Assembly: GCA_964035575.1 (NCBI GenBank)
Contig: OZ037834.1
Coordinates: 1,085,598-1,149,597, forward strand
Source of the DNA: Rhynchopus sp. YZ270_cl-10
Lineage: Eukaryota > Euglenozoa > Diplonemea > Diplonemida > Diplonemidae
Direction: 5' to 3'
DNA length: 64,000 bases
Shown here one piece after another: positions 10,004 to 20,960 of this stretch (the first letter of the stretch is position 1; every line of letters starts with the position of its first letter). The notes beneath the pieces were generated by a model. That model was not told the origin of the DNA, did not search any database, and saw nothing but the letters and a program-made list of their open reading frames with translations. A program made the position numbers and the translations under genes.

Positions 10004-12524
10004 GATTAGATAGAGCTGTGCGTGGGTGTGTGTGTGTTTTTTTTTTTTTTTTTGATAACTAATAGGGGCAGGGTAGTAGCTTGAAAGGTGCACTTTTCAA
10101 ATGTTGCTGGTTTGCTGGTTTAGAAAAAAAATTTCCCCAGTTGAAAGCGGTCGTCGCGCGCTTAGCGCGCGCCTCCCTGACAGCCAGAGTGGAGAGGTAC
10201 AGGGTAAGGTTTGCGAGACAAAGAAAACGGGATATAATCCTTTGTTAACGGAGCTTGGTCTTGCACCTTACGTTCCACTAACCGTATAAAATCAATACGT
10301 CTTCCAGAAGCAGGGGCTGTTGCAACGGTGGGTCATTTTGAAAAAACGGTCAACTTTTTGCAGCTTTGGCCAAGTTGCATTTTGAGACATTGTAAACTCT
10401 ATTTTTTTGCGGAGCAAAAAAATAATATCAAGTGGCGCCGCAGGCGAAAAAAAATTAGGGTATGGTGCAAAAAATGTAGCTTTTTACACCACAGAGTCAC
10501 TCAATGCACCCTTTTTAGGGGTTCGCTTACGTGGGAGGCTTTCTTCTGTGAGGAAAGTGGTGCAGGGGGGATGCGAAAAACTGAATCCCGAATCCCACTT
10601 TTTTTTTTTATTTTTCCCCAAACCAGTAAACCAGCTCGTTCTGGTTTTGAAACCAGCAAAAGTACCCAAGCTATTTCCCTGAATAGGGGTCATTCTTGCG
10701 CAGAATATGTCCCCAAACGTGGGTGTGTGGACGAGGCTTAGGGATGTACGGCGACAGTGCTGACTGACAATAATGTGCAGAAATACACCCTCAAGTGGTG
10801 CCTCGCAATAAGAACAGAACTGTAGTAGCACATTCCACCGTTTGGGGAACACAGAAAGAGTTGCTTTTTTCCCCCAATGAAAGGCTAGAGGAAGAGTGAA
10901 TAAAAAGGGGTAAAAATATGAGGCGAAAGTTTGACAGACTAGTTTTTGTTAAGAAAAGAGGGTTGGGGGGAGGGAAATGCAAAAATAAAAATTAAACAGC
11001 AAAAAAAAAATCTTTTTCGGTGTGAGAAAGATTTTCTTTTTTTTTGTCGTGAACAGGAAGTAATCCTGCCACATGCATTTTTTTTTTTCTTTTCTTATAT
11101 GAACTGATCAGAAACTGAACCGATGAATTTGCACTACTCATTTTGTTACTCACGCCTTTTCTTTTCGTTTACCCCTGACACCCAACACGTGTGCCAACAC
11201 AGAAAAATGACCTTAATGGCGGCGATCCACGAAAAAGACATAGATGTAGTACAGTGAGGAGTAACAAATAATGAGCAAGCAAATAAGGTTTTCGTTTTCT
11301 TTTTCTTTTTCTTTTTCCTTTTCCTTTTTTTTTTTTTTTTCTTTTTTCACAGAGACCCTTATAGCTCATATAGGTTTGGAGGGATTTCGCTGAAACTCCG
11401 TCACAACTCGGTCCCCAACCCTAAAGAAGCCCCTGCAGAGAGGGAAATCTGGCAGAGTCTGGCCATTTCCTTGGGCTGAGAATTTTCGACAGGGCCAGAC
11501 TTTTTTTTTTTTTTTTTTTTTTGGTGAATCTGCCAGACTCGAAATAAAAAAGTGTGGGGGCGGGGGAAAAAGTCGGAAATTTCTTTTCAAGAAATATCGA
11601 CTCTGCTAGACTCGAAGTTCTCGGTTTGTGTTTCTTGCATGCACCTCCTTTCCGATCATCGGCGCGGTATCGGGGCGTTTCTGTAGATGTAGGTGAGTGC
11701 GGAAGTGAGGTAAAAAGTTTCTGCAGGTGTCTGTGTAGGGGTTTGAATGGGTTTTTATGAAGTTTTTGTTATGTTTGCTTTGTGCTCTTGTTTTTTTTGT
11801 TTTTTTTGGGGCTTTTGTAACATGTTAGCTTTTGTTTGCTTGTGTCTGTGTAGGGGTGTTAATGAAAAAAGTGTTGAAAACCCAAATGGTTCTCGCTGTA
11901 TTGCTTTGGCTTATGTTTTTTTTTCCAAAAAAAGCATTTTACTTCGGTGTTAACAAAGATAAGGATAAGCAACATTGCTATAAACTTGGCTGGTAGTGTG
12001 TCTAGGGGGTGTGTGGTGCATCATACACTATGGTTACTGAGGAATTCAAATTGTAACAATACCTGGCACTGCCATGAGCTCCTCTTCAAATGCCTCACCC
12101 TTCCACCAAGCCTGCGCTCACAGTGAACCAGAAAGAACTCGATTTCCCCCAGACTTTTTTTTTTACTTCTCAATTTTGACTGGTAGACTCTTTTTAGATA
12201 TACCTACAAGCGTAGCTTCAAGGAGAAATAGTTCCTTAGATACGATCGACAAGCCCTCCAACAGGGTAATTATGCAATCAACAAAGAAAGCTTTTTTTCC
12301 TTTTACTCACCAATCAGGAGTTACTATTTTTTTAGTCGAAAATTCTGCCAGACTTCGGTTCGATTTTTACTTTTTCGTTCTGTAGCCGAAAAAGTCGAAA
12401 CCGGGTCTGCTAGACTTTTTGCAGACACCGTCAGATTTCCCTCAATGATTTTTTTTTCTACTTTTTCTTTTTTTTAAAAGGGGGGTGATCTGAAAAAGTT
12501 GGCAACTCGTGCACAACGAAACTT
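10004..12524. other. Repeat-rich spacer between family genes 1 and 2
   Basis: No gene is supported. A (GT)n/T run follows the gene 1 start at 10020-10050. Bases 10407-10446 repeat the window's first 40 bases. Bases 10690-10715 (TTCTTGCGCAGAATATGTCC) recur inverted at 38030-38060. Pyrimidine tracts of TTTTTC type lie at 11293-11330. Short open frames at 11554-11953 and 12074-12385 lack coding character. Confidence 0.55.
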
Positions 12525-12785
12525 TAAACACGCCACTCACATTTAAGCACATTGCAAATGTGTTTTAATTTTGTGTTCCCTATAACGTGGCCAACACCGT
12601 TAAGGTGCGAGATCCATCACAGAAAACAAAAACACGAAAATGCAAAAAACACAAAAAGCTACACAAAGCAAAACATGGCTACTCATTCCCAACAACAAAG
12701 GGAAAGAGCACCAAGGGGCACGAAATCGCGCGTTTCAAAAAATTCGCAACCACCTCACTCCGTCACGTACTTAATCAGCACCGAC
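12525..12785. repeat. Duplicated 3' flank of family gene 2
   Basis: About 260 bp downstream of gene 2 (CCACTCAC...TTAAGCACATTGCAAA, GTGGCCAACACCGTTAAG, AACAAAAACACGAAAATGCA) are shared with 23640-23898 and 28925-29198, downstream of genes 3 and 4. A weaker copy lies at 23395-23480. The duplicated unit therefore included the 3' flank, probably the 3' UTR. Confidence 0.75.
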
Positions 12786-15188
12786 TCACAATCCTCCCTT
12801 GTGGAAGTATCTGTAGTACACCTGCTCGTACTCACGGAAGAATCCGAGCATGCACCACGGCTGTGTCTCCGAGTTTGTCTCTCCACTTCTGAACGATGTG
12901 ACAAACTCCTTGTACGGAATCGCGTCGGTCTCCTTCGTACGGTCTCTGATCGAAGCGACAAGTGCAAGCATTGCGTTCGCCTTGACAATCTCGAGCTTGT
13001 TCTCTGTGACACTGTTGAAAGACACATCGTCCTGGTGGTTCATGACCTCCTGCATCAGGTTGACAACACGCAGGAAGATCGATGACTTGAAGTTCCACAA
13101 CACACCGTCGCCGTTGGCAGGGTCCTTCACGATGGTCACCACCTCGAGCAGACTGGCCTGCTCGCTCACAACGTTCATCGTCACAGGCGAGGAAAGGGAG
13201 AGGATACCGTCCTCCAGCCACGTCATCAGGGTTTCCTTCTCTTTGCTGATCTCAAGGTGCTCGTATGCAACAATGAGGTACGACAGAGCAAGCAGCGCAG
13301 CACTGTGGCAGTCAAGGAAGACCCTCCCGTCAGCGTAGCAGTTGAAGGCTCCCTTCTTGTTCTCCTTTGTAGTTGTGACTCTCAGGATGTCCATAATTTC
13401 AATCGAGTTCTCAATGTACCCGTGCATCTTCTTGTTCAGCTTCTTGTCCTCCTTGTTGATGACCAACATCTTCACGTTCGCAATAAGTGCGTAGGCGTGT
13501 CCACGGAGGAAGATTTGCTCGCAACTCTTGTCCACTTGTCCGTCAAGTGTGAGCACGAAGTTCTCCATGTAAACGTCAAGATGCTTGAGCAGCCACTGGT
13601 TCAGCACCTCTCCCTTCTCAACCAACTCCACCTTCTCTTCGCTGGGAAGATCGTAGTGGCCACCCTTCAGGAAGTACGTGAAGGACGCAACACTCGACAG
13701 CTCTGCACCGTAGTCGTAGGAGATCGAGAAGTCGGTCAGCTCCTTGCGCGACTCGATCGTGCTGAACAGCTCTTCGTACGGCATCGTCCTGTGCAGTCCT
13801 CCTGAGGTCAGGAGAGAGTGGTCCTGCGCGGTGAGTGTCTCGCCCTGCTGCAGGGTCTTGCCTCCGTACTGCATCTCGATGTTGTTGACACGATCACCCT
13901 CTGTCACGAAGGTGACCTTTGTCAACTGCCTGTCACGAATGAGGATGTGGAAAGCGTACGAGTAGCCCATCGGGCCTGTGCTGTACACACTGAACCAGTC
14001 AAGGTCTTTGACAGGGAGCGACTGAACCTCATGTCCAAGATACTGCACAACTGCAACTGAAGCGTGCTTGACGGCAACTCTGGTGAACGCCACACGGGGG
14101 AAGGCCTTCTTGAAACTGATGCGGACGTTCTGTGCTGGCTTCTCCTGAAGGTTCTTGGCACGTCCGTGCTGGCGGATGACGGTGGTGTCTTCGCGGACGT
14201 GGTACTCGACATATGCCTCAACAAGGTCCTCGCACACAACAGTGAAACGCGCAACAACAACGTCACTACGCTTCTCCACCACTCTCTTGTACTGGTCCAG
14301 GCCATAGTCACGAGTGCTGTACTCCGTACCGTCGATGGTGAACTCAAGAACGAACCCAGCAAATGAGTGGAGCACCTCCTCGTCACGTCCGTCGTGGAAA
14401 CGGTATCCAGTTGAGAGCTGGTTGCGGTTCAGGTTCCCGTAATGGTCCATGATTCCGTTGTTTGCACCGAAGGCTTCGTGGTCCTTGCTCTTCAACTCAA
14501 CCAGGTTCATCGACTGTCTACGGAACATAAGACCCTCCTTGCTCATGTACATCATGAATTCAGCGATTTCGTGTGCCTGCTTCTTGTACCTTTCGTAAAC
14601 ACCGGGAACAGTGAACACCTCCAGCACCTTTGCGTTGTCGTCAATCCACCACCACCTGTCACCTCCCATGTCCTCCTCAGTCTCCTTCGATGCGTAGTGC
14701 TTACCTGTTTTCTGCATCAGCTTGTCCATGATGTGGTTCAGGTACGGCTGAACACGTTTGAAACTGATGCCCTTCGGCTTGCGGGGAGCCAGAGCAGGAC
14801 ATTCGGGGCACGTCTTGCTGGGACAGTCGCCGCAATCGCACACCTTCTCAGGGCAGGTCTTCTCAGGGCAGGTCTTCTCAGGACAGATCTTCTCCGGGCA
14901 CGTGGGACAGATCTTGTCGGGGCAGTCCTTCTCAGGGCAGGTCTTCTCAGGACAGAACTTCTCGGGACAGTCTCTCTCCTGGCACACGGGGCACTGGGGA
15001 CAGTGGCATTCCTTCTGGACAGCGTCTGGGCAGGGCGCTGGCACGTAGAAATGCTTTTCCACGACATTTGGTGGTGCGGCCACAGCGTCTTTTTGTACGT
15101 AGTCAGGAAGCTTTTGGCTGACTAAGACGATGACTAGTACTGTTACTGAGAACAACAGCATTAAGCGTTGTGGTGAAAACGGGCTCAT
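12786..15188 (-). CDS. Family gene 2: Cys-stalk type II membrane protein, unknown ectodomain
   Basis: The product has 800 residues, starting at ATG 15188 (MSPFSPQRLM). Upstream in-frame sequence is not conserved in gene 4, so the earlier ATG is unlikely. The signal anchor is at ~9-24. The stalk (53-130) has 19 cysteines, mostly C-P-E-K-x pentads plus CDCGDCPSK. The ectodomain runs from ~138, with WWWIDDNAK at 179-187, FHDGRDEEV, the central DFSISYDYG motif, DCHSAALLALSYLI and a C-terminal ETNSETQPWCMLG then EYEQVYYRYFHKGGL. It is nearly identical to gene 3, including 225 bp upstream. Local differences match gene 4 instead (NSVTENK near the C-terminus), a mosaic pattern. It is intronless. A Cys-rich stalk could be disulfide cross-linked or bind metal; that is inference. 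Confidence 0.88.
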   Translation of the reverse strand: MSPFSPQRLMLLFSVTVLVIVLVSQKLPDYVQKDAVAAPPNVVEKHFYVPAPCPDAVQKECHCPQCPVCQERDCPEKFCPEKTCPEKDCPDKICPTCPEKICPEKTCPEKTCPEKVCDCGDCPSKTCPECPALAPRKPKGISFKRVQPYLNHIMDKLMQKTGKHYASKETEEDMGGDRWWWIDDNAKVLEVFTVPGVYERYKKQAHEIAEFMMYMSKEGLMFRRQSMNLVELKSKDHEAFGANNGIMDHYGNLNRNQLSTGYRFHDGRDEEVLHSFAGFVLEFTIDGTEYSTRDYGLDQYKRVVEKRSDVVVARFTVVCEDLVEAYVEYHVREDTTVIRQHGRAKNLQEKPAQNVRISFKKAFPRVAFTRVAVKHASVAVVQYLGHEVQSLPVKDLDWFSVYSTGPMGYSYAFHILIRDRQLTKVTFVTEGDRVNNIEMQYGGKTLQQGETLTAQDHSLLTSGGLHRTMPYEELFSTIESRKELTDFSISYDYGAELSSVASFTYFLKGGHYDLPSEEKVELVEKGEVLNQWLLKHLDVYMENFVLTLDGQVDKSCEQIFLRGHAYALIANVKMLVINKEDKKLNKKMHGYIENSIEIMDILRVTTTKENKKGAFNCYADGRVFLDCHSAALLALSYLIVAYEHLEISKEKETLMTWLEDGILSLSSPVTMNVVSEQASLLEVVTIVKDPANGDGVLWNFKSSIFLRVVNLMQEVMNHQDDVSFNSVTENKLEIVKANAMLALVASIRDRTKETDAIPYKEFVTSFRSGETNSETQPWCMLGFFREYEQVYYRYFHKGGL

Positions 15189-15414
15189 TGTAGAGCAGTC
15201 AGACTCAGTTGGTAATACAAAATCCTGTGTGGTGTGGTGTTGTCGGGTGGGGGTGACATTACGGTAGGTAATTTTTCTCCTCACCAGTGTGCGTAACTGC
15301 GTTTCCGAGCTCTGCGGAATAAAATGCAAGAAAAATAGTTGGTGGACACAGTTGAACCCAACTGAAAGGCGGCCACCAAGTTTGTCGCATTTCGTGACAG
15401 CGACTGGCTGCAAG
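15189..15414. repeat. Duplicated 5' flank of family gene 2
   Basis: These 226 bp upstream of gene 2 are essentially identical to 26302-26527 upstream of gene 3. Only the first ~60 bp (TGTAGAGCAGTCAGACTCAG...) are shared with gene 4 (31614-31675). The duplication boundary is sharp at CTGCAAG. The shared proximal 60 bp probably includes the core promoter or 5' UTR. No TATA box is obvious. Confidence 0.8.
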
Positions 15415-16026
15415 CCTGGCTACAAACCCCTCTAGGACGCAGGCACTGACACTCTGCGGGTTATTGAACCCCGGAGCGTTGCCCTTGGGAGTTGCTGACA
15501 GGAGAACTGTACGCAGGCACACTGTCATTTCCCCATTCTGACTGGGAAGAGGTGATTATATGATTCAAAGATTGGATTTCCTTTTTTATTCCCTGTTTTC
15601 CCTTGTTTTTATAAGTACGGTAGATATCAAGTCCAGGAGAAAGGGTGCATCACTTTGTTTGAGATTACGACTATCTCAGAACTAAGAATAGGCGTATTTA
15701 CTCGCTATTTTTTTTTTTTTTTGTGTCGACAATCGCCGAGTAATCCCACCAGGTGGGAGAACTGTACTCAATGTTGCCTTTCTTTTTCTTTTTTTTTCCT
15801 TTTTTTTTCTTTGCCTGCTAAAAATAGACCTCGCGGCCAGGAAGAGGTATCCCCATAGAAAAACTAATTGCCACGAAAACTACTGTATTTCACTCACCCA
15901 CACAAATGTTGCCCGCTTTATCACGTTGAACCTAGAAGCACAGGTTGGAGACGAATGCATGCTGCATGAAGGGATCACCCCCCCCCCCCCCGGGGCTGTA
16001 TATATACGTTCCTCGGGCACTTTTTG
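15415..16026. other. Spacer before the TIR-element cluster
   Basis: No gene is seen. Two GACGCAGGCACTG-like motifs lie at 15429 and 15512. A copy of the TGTGTCGACAATCGCC short repeat with GAACTGTACTCAATGTTG is at 15719-15775. A 16-bp C run lies at 15979-15994. The inverted tip TATATATACGTTC at about 15999 faces the first TIR of the next element. Confidence 0.55.
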
Positions 16027-17781
16027 AACGTATATATCACTCATTCTCCGAAACTGCGTATCACTTGTGACCAACCATGGAGCCAATTTAAAGTGACTAT
16101 TTTTTCACTAAAAAAATTCTCCGACCCCGGAATTTTTTCAGATCGCTCCGGAAATGCCATTCCGCGCCTTTTTGCAAAAAAATATTGCACCCTGAGGTCA
16201 TTAAAGTGAAGTTATTAATGCAGGCACCTCCGACTGACCCACGTACGATGCCAGCCATCCGGATGAAAGCACAAGTACCCTGCGGCCAACAACAGAAGAT
16301 GTAAAAAGGAAACCTAATGACTGGCCCGTACCGTAAGAGAACGAGGGCGGTTCACAACCGCTCGACAGCCGGCGGCCCACCTTCCGTTGAAGAGTTGTGA
16401 GCTTACAGGTACTGCAGTTCGCTGCACCCAACGCTTGATGCACGATAGTCTACACAAGAGAGCAGAAACCCAAAAACACAAAAAGGGGTGGGCGGGGGGG
16501 TCACAACATCTCTCTCTTGGCGCCCCATGCTGTACCGACAGTTGGGCCTCACCCTTTCTCTTAGGGATATACATGGACGTCCTTACAGGCAGCACACCGT
16601 AACCCAAAGGCGTGGCAGAGAGACTCCGTAGAGCGACTCTGGCCTGACCGCTGGCCATTTATGCTCCGGGTGCGAGCACCCATCATAGCATAGGGGGGCC
16701 AGCCTGACCCAGCATTTATATACCCTGCCAGGGTGAACTAGCATAAAAGAGGGCAGGGGCGTTTAGACCCTGAGGACTAGGGGAAGTCCCGCATACCCCA
16801 ACAGAAAGACAAAGGCTATGCACTGGTGATATAGGAGAGGCAGGGTTGCTGAAAAACAAAAAGACCCTGAAGGCACAAAAACGCCCCGCATACCCCTCCT
16901 CGCCTCCTGTTTTGTAATCTCTCAGGTAGGAGACATCGGTTCGAGCGGTCAACACCTTCATAGAGTTTCTGGAGGAACGGACCCCCGGATGCAATTTAAG
17001 GTCCAGCCCAGGACCATTAAATGTCTGTGTGAGTTGACGGGCGGATCCTACTAATTTCTCGCGCCCCAGAAAAAAAAAATTTTTTTTTATTTTGAAAGAT
17101 CGGGTGTGAAAACGTTCAATTCCGGGGTCGGACGATTTTTTTTATGCCTCTCTTCATGTCGCAAAGGATTTTGGGAGAGGGGGACGTTTTCAGGTATTCC
17201 CTATACTTTCCTAAGAGATCAGGTTAGAAACCCCTTTTTGGGTGGTCTTCGGTGACTTATTCCACTAAAAACGTTTTTATCAAAAGTTGCCGATTTTTTT
17301 TTCTTTGGAATTATTTTCAACAATTCTCTCAATTCTGACGATTTTTTTCCGCCGGAAAAATACTATATGTCAGCCAGGTTTCGGTGGAGCCAACCCCATT
17401 TTTACACCCAAATTGCACCCGAATTGCCCTATATATGGGTATTATACAATGGAGCCAATTTAATTTAATAGTTTTTTGACTAAAATGCTCGATTTTTTTT
17501 TCTTTGAAAAGTTTGGAGTCCGGAAACACTATTCCGCGTATTTTCAGAAAAAAATATGCATCTGTCCTTTTCTCACCTGTTGCTGAGAGTGGGAGGTAAA
17601 AACTCTCGCGGTGATTTCAGAAAAAAGATTTTTTTTATTTTTTTGAGATTTTTATTTTTTTTGAAAGCGCGGTTTCGAAACGTTCAATTCCGGGGTCGGA
17701 CGATAAAAAATATGCATCTGGGTCGAGTGAGTGAAAAATCTGAAAAATGATACGCAATTTCGGAGAATGAGTGATATACGC
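16027..17781. mobile_element. N-family TIR element, copy 1, split by an insertion
   Basis: It begins AACGTATATATCACTCATTC and ends GAATGAGTGATATACG. Internal order matches copy 3 (18946-19885) base for base over long stretches. The match is interrupted after 16205 by an 809-bp foreign segment (16206-17014) with a 7-bp CATTAAA duplication, then resumes at 17022. Without the insert the element would be about 0.94 kb. It is non-autonomous; open frames that cross the TIRs appear only because the copies repeat. Confidence 0.85.
16206..17014. mobile_element. GTGAAGTT-end dispersed repeat, longest copy, inserted in N copy 1
   Basis: It starts GTGAAGTTATTAATGCAGG and continues CACCTCCGACTGACCCACG. 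Both sides carry CATTAAA (16199-16205, 17015-17021), a 7-bp target duplication proven by the uninterrupted copy 3. Related copies lie at 34041-34690, 38400-38520, 51281-51310 and 55312-55425. All keep this end but stop at different places, the 5'-truncation pattern of retroposons if transcribed on the minus strand. Internal fragments also occur at 4135-4240, 22960-23130 and 58350-58410. No reverse transcriptase is visible. It could be a SINE or the 3' part of a LINE. Confidence 0.7.
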
Positions 17782-18412
17782 TACGTATATATCACACATT
17801 CTCCGAAATTGCGTACACCCATATACAGGGCAATTTGGCTGCAATTTGTGTGTAAAAATGGGGTTGGCTCCACCGAAACCTGGCTGACACATAGTATTTT
17901 TCCGGCGGAAAAAAATCGTCAGAATTGAAAGAATTGTTGAAAATAATTCCAAAGAAAAAAAAATTGGCAACTTTTGATAAAAACGTTTTTAGTGGAATAA
18001 GTCACCGAAGACCACCCAAAAAGGGGTTTCTAACCTGATCTCTTAGGAAAGTATAGGGAATACCTGAAAACGCCCCTCCCTCCCAAAATCCTTTGCGACA
18101 TGAAGAGAGGCATAAAAAAAATCGTCCGACCCCGGAATTGAACGTTTTCACACCCGATCTTTCAAAATAAAAATAAAAATATTTTTTTTGGGGCGCGAGA
18201 AATTAGTAGGATCCACCCGTCAACGCACACAGACGTTTAATGACCTCAGGGTGCAATATTTTTTTGCAAAAAGGCGCGGAATGGCATTTCCGGAGCGATC
18301 TGAAAAAATTCCGGGGTCGGAGAATTTTTTTAGTGGAAAAATAGTCACTTTAAATTGGCTCCATGGTTGGTCACAAGTGATACGCAGTTTCGGAGAATGT
18401 GTGATATACGTT
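17782..18412. mobile_element. N-family TIR element, copy 2, inverted, internally deleted
   Basis: It lies back-to-back with copy 1 in opposite orientation. It starts ACGTATATATCACACATTC and ends GAATGTGTGATATACGTT. Relative to copy 3 it lacks about 310 bp next to one TIR, joining GAAATTGCGTA directly to CACCCATATACAGGG. With copy 1 it makes a large imperfect inverted repeat spanning 17022-18240. Confidence 0.85.
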
Positions 18413-18945
18413 CAAATATACGTTATACGCTATCTATACGTTGCACCCATTTCCTACAGCAAAAAAGCGGTGGTGCTCGTCATCGAGCAAACCCCCCGAG
18501 ACTTTGTCCCGTCGGGGCACCTTGTACTCCGCCTGCGGCGGCAACCGACGCACGGTGTCGATCATCTCCTGAATCCTCTCAGAAGAGGAGGTGTTCAGGG
18601 TTGTCCTGTGTAGAACAACCATGAGGCAATCGCGCGGTCAGCTTCGCGGGCACCCATCATTGTTCTCTGCACATGAGCGTCAAGAGGCCCGGTGACAACC
18701 TCTTTTGCCCCCTTTGCGGAGGTCTTCGCCTTCTTCTGGTGCACTGCTGCTCCCCAACTCCTCAAGCCACTATGTGTGTTCCTCTTCCGTTTTTGTGGAG
18801 AGAGGAGGGTGAGACCCGGGCACTTGGAGATGCCGTTCTCGAAGTGCGCTTTATTCCGGGATAACCCCCGTCGCATAGGGGTGGTACAGTACAACAAAGG
18901 GCAACGTATAGGTAACGTATATTTAGCTTTTTCCTCCCCCAGCCG
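18413..18945 (-). pseudogene. hAT transposase fragment (DUF659-like region), frameshifted
   Basis: Between two N-family copies lies sequence coding on the minus strand. One frame (~18596-18850) gives NKAHFENGISKCPG...READRAIASWLFYTGQP; a second frame (~18434-18600) gives ERIQEMIDTVRRLPP, KVPRRDKVSGGLLDDEH. Together they read like the hAT N-terminal DUF659 block (small side chains, W/F-F, then F-x-x-M-I, PSR-x-K-L-S-x-x-L-L-D), but a frameshift separates them. The flanks are inverted: TATACGCTATCTATACGTTGC-like at ~18422-18442 and GCAACGTATAGGTAACGTAT at 18901-18920. Confidence 0.6.
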
Positions 18946-19885
18946 AACGTATATCACACATTCTCCGAAACTGCGTATCACTTGTGACCAACCATGGAGC
19001 CAATTTAAAGTGACTATTTTTCCACTAAAAAAATTCTCCGACCCCGGAATTTTTTCAGATCGCTCCGGAAATGCCATTCCGCGCCTTTTTGCAAAAAAAT
19101 ATTGCACCCTGAGGTCATTAAACGTCTGTGTGCGTTGACGGGTGGATCCTACTAATTTCTCGCGCCCCAAAAAAAATATTTTTATTTTTATTTTGAAAGA
19201 TCGGGTGTGAAAACGTTCAATTCCGGGGTCGGACGATTTTTTTTATGCCTCTCTTCATGTCGCAAAGGATTTTGGGAGGGAGGGGCGTTTTCAGGTATTC
19301 CCTGTACTTTCCTAAGAGATCAGGTTAGAAACCCCTTTTTGGGTGGTCTTCGGTGACTTATTCCACTAAAAACGTTTTTATCAAAAGTTGCCAATTTTTT
19401 TTTCTTTGGAATTATTTTCAACAATTCTTTCAATTCTGACGATTTTTTTCCGCCGGAAAAATACTATGTGTCAGCCAGGTTTCGGTGGAGCCAACCCCAT
19501 TTTTACACACAAATTGCAGCCAAATTGCCCTGTATATGGGTGTTCTACAATGGAGCCAATCCAATTTAATAGTTTTTTGACTAAATTGCTCGATTTTTTT
19601 TTCTTTGAAAAGTTTGGAGTCCGGAAACACCATTCCGCGCATTTTCAGACAGAATTATGCATCTGTCCTTTTCTCACCTGTTGCTGAGATTAGGAGGTAA
19701 AAACTCTCACGGTGATTTCAGAAAAAAGATTTTTTTTATTTTTTTGAGATTTTTATTTCTTTTGAAAGCGCGGTTTCGAAACGTTCAATTCCGGGGTCGG
19801 ACGATAAAAAATATGCATCTGGGCCGAGTGAGTGAAAAATCTGAAAAATGATACGCAATTTCGGAGAATGTGTGATATATACGTT
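18946..19885. mobile_element. N-family TIR element, copy 3, complete (940 bp)
   Basis: It starts AACGTATATCACACATTC and ends GAATGTGTGATATATACGTT. The inverted ends pair over about 35 bp through CTCCGAAACTGCGTATCA (TTGCG in the other). It shows the structure the other two copies derive from. No transposase domain is visible inside. A further AACGTATTATACGTATAATACG palindrome follows at 19888-19910. Confidence 0.85.
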
Positions 19886-19953
19886 GGAACGTATTATACG
19901 TATAATACGTATACTTGCAGCCCCGCCCCCCCCCCCCCCTCCCCCACATGCAT

Positions 19954-20226
19954 ACACGACGGGACCCAATGACAAGTGACAAGTGAATCACTTGTCATAT
20001 TTATGACAAGTGAAATGACAAAAAAGTCACTTGTCATGACAAGTGACTTTTTTGTCATTTTACTTGTCATGACAAGTGAATAGCCTATATCCCCATAGAA
20101 AATCACTTGTCATGACAAGTGGACAAGTGGCTCACTTGTCATTCACTTGTCATTTACTTGTCACCCATTTCACTTGTCATTCACTTGTCATTTTCACTTG
20201 TCACTTGTCACTGGGTCCCGTCGTGT
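19954..20226. mobile_element. TIR element built of TGACAAGTGA repeats
   Basis: The ends ACACGACGGGACCCA and TGGGTCCCGTCGTGT are exact inverts. The interior ~240 bp is almost wholly TGACAAGTGA and its complement TCACTTGTCA, often joined as the palindrome ACTTGTCATGACAAGT. It has the same architecture as 3451-3882 with an unrelated motif. Confidence 0.85.
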
Positions 20227-20925
20227 ACTTGGTTAAGTGGCAACTTTAGTTCGATTCGGGTCATGAAATACAGTGGTTCCCAGCAATAAAATGGCATATT
20301 ACCGTGAATATTGGCCAGTATACCACTAACAGGTCGATCCAACATTTTTACGAATACAGTGTAAGGCTTCCTTTTGTTCGATAAATGCACGTCATTTGTG
20401 CACAACGATGAAAAGCTTTTTTGTATTGTGAAGGAAAAGAGAAGCAAGGAGCATAAAAAATAGTTTTCAGGTGATCGTCACTCGCTGCACCAGGGTCCAA
20501 GTGGCAGACTCCAGGACGGCAAAAGTTAGACAAACACATGTGTGCAGTTGAGAAAAGAGGGTGGGAAATTGTGTCGCCTTTTTTGAGAGAGTTAAAAAAA
20601 GGGTGGTAAGCAAAAAATTGGTTGGTTCTCTCTGTATTGCTTCTTGGATATTTTTTTTTTTTGAAAACTTGGTTGTAGTGCAGCCTCCCTAGAGTGCTCC
20701 ACTACGTTTTTGTTTTTTTTTTTTTTCCCGAAAAAAGTATTTTTTTTTGGTGGTAACTGCAAAAAAAAATAAGGATAAGCAAAATTGCTGTAACCTTCTT
20801 GAATAGGAGGGGCCGGAGGGGGGAATGGTGTCTTCTTTTTTTTATTTTCTTTTCTTTTCTTTTCTTTTCTTTTTTTTTTGATAAATTGACGACGTGTAGT
20901 CACCTCGCTTTTTTTTGTGTCCACG

Positions 20926-20960
<35 letters not shown>

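Noticed and set aside
15189-15413. N-terminal extension of family genes 2 and 3 (75 residues upstream of MSPFSPQ)
   Set aside because: It is not conserved in gene 4 upstream of the shared 60 bp, would bury the signal anchor, and is better explained as duplicated 5' flank.
18188-19170. Two similar open frames beginning MGREKLVGST on opposite strands
   Set aside because: They are the same stretch of the N-family element read from inverted copies 2 and 3; the product has no domain and is interrupted in copy 1.
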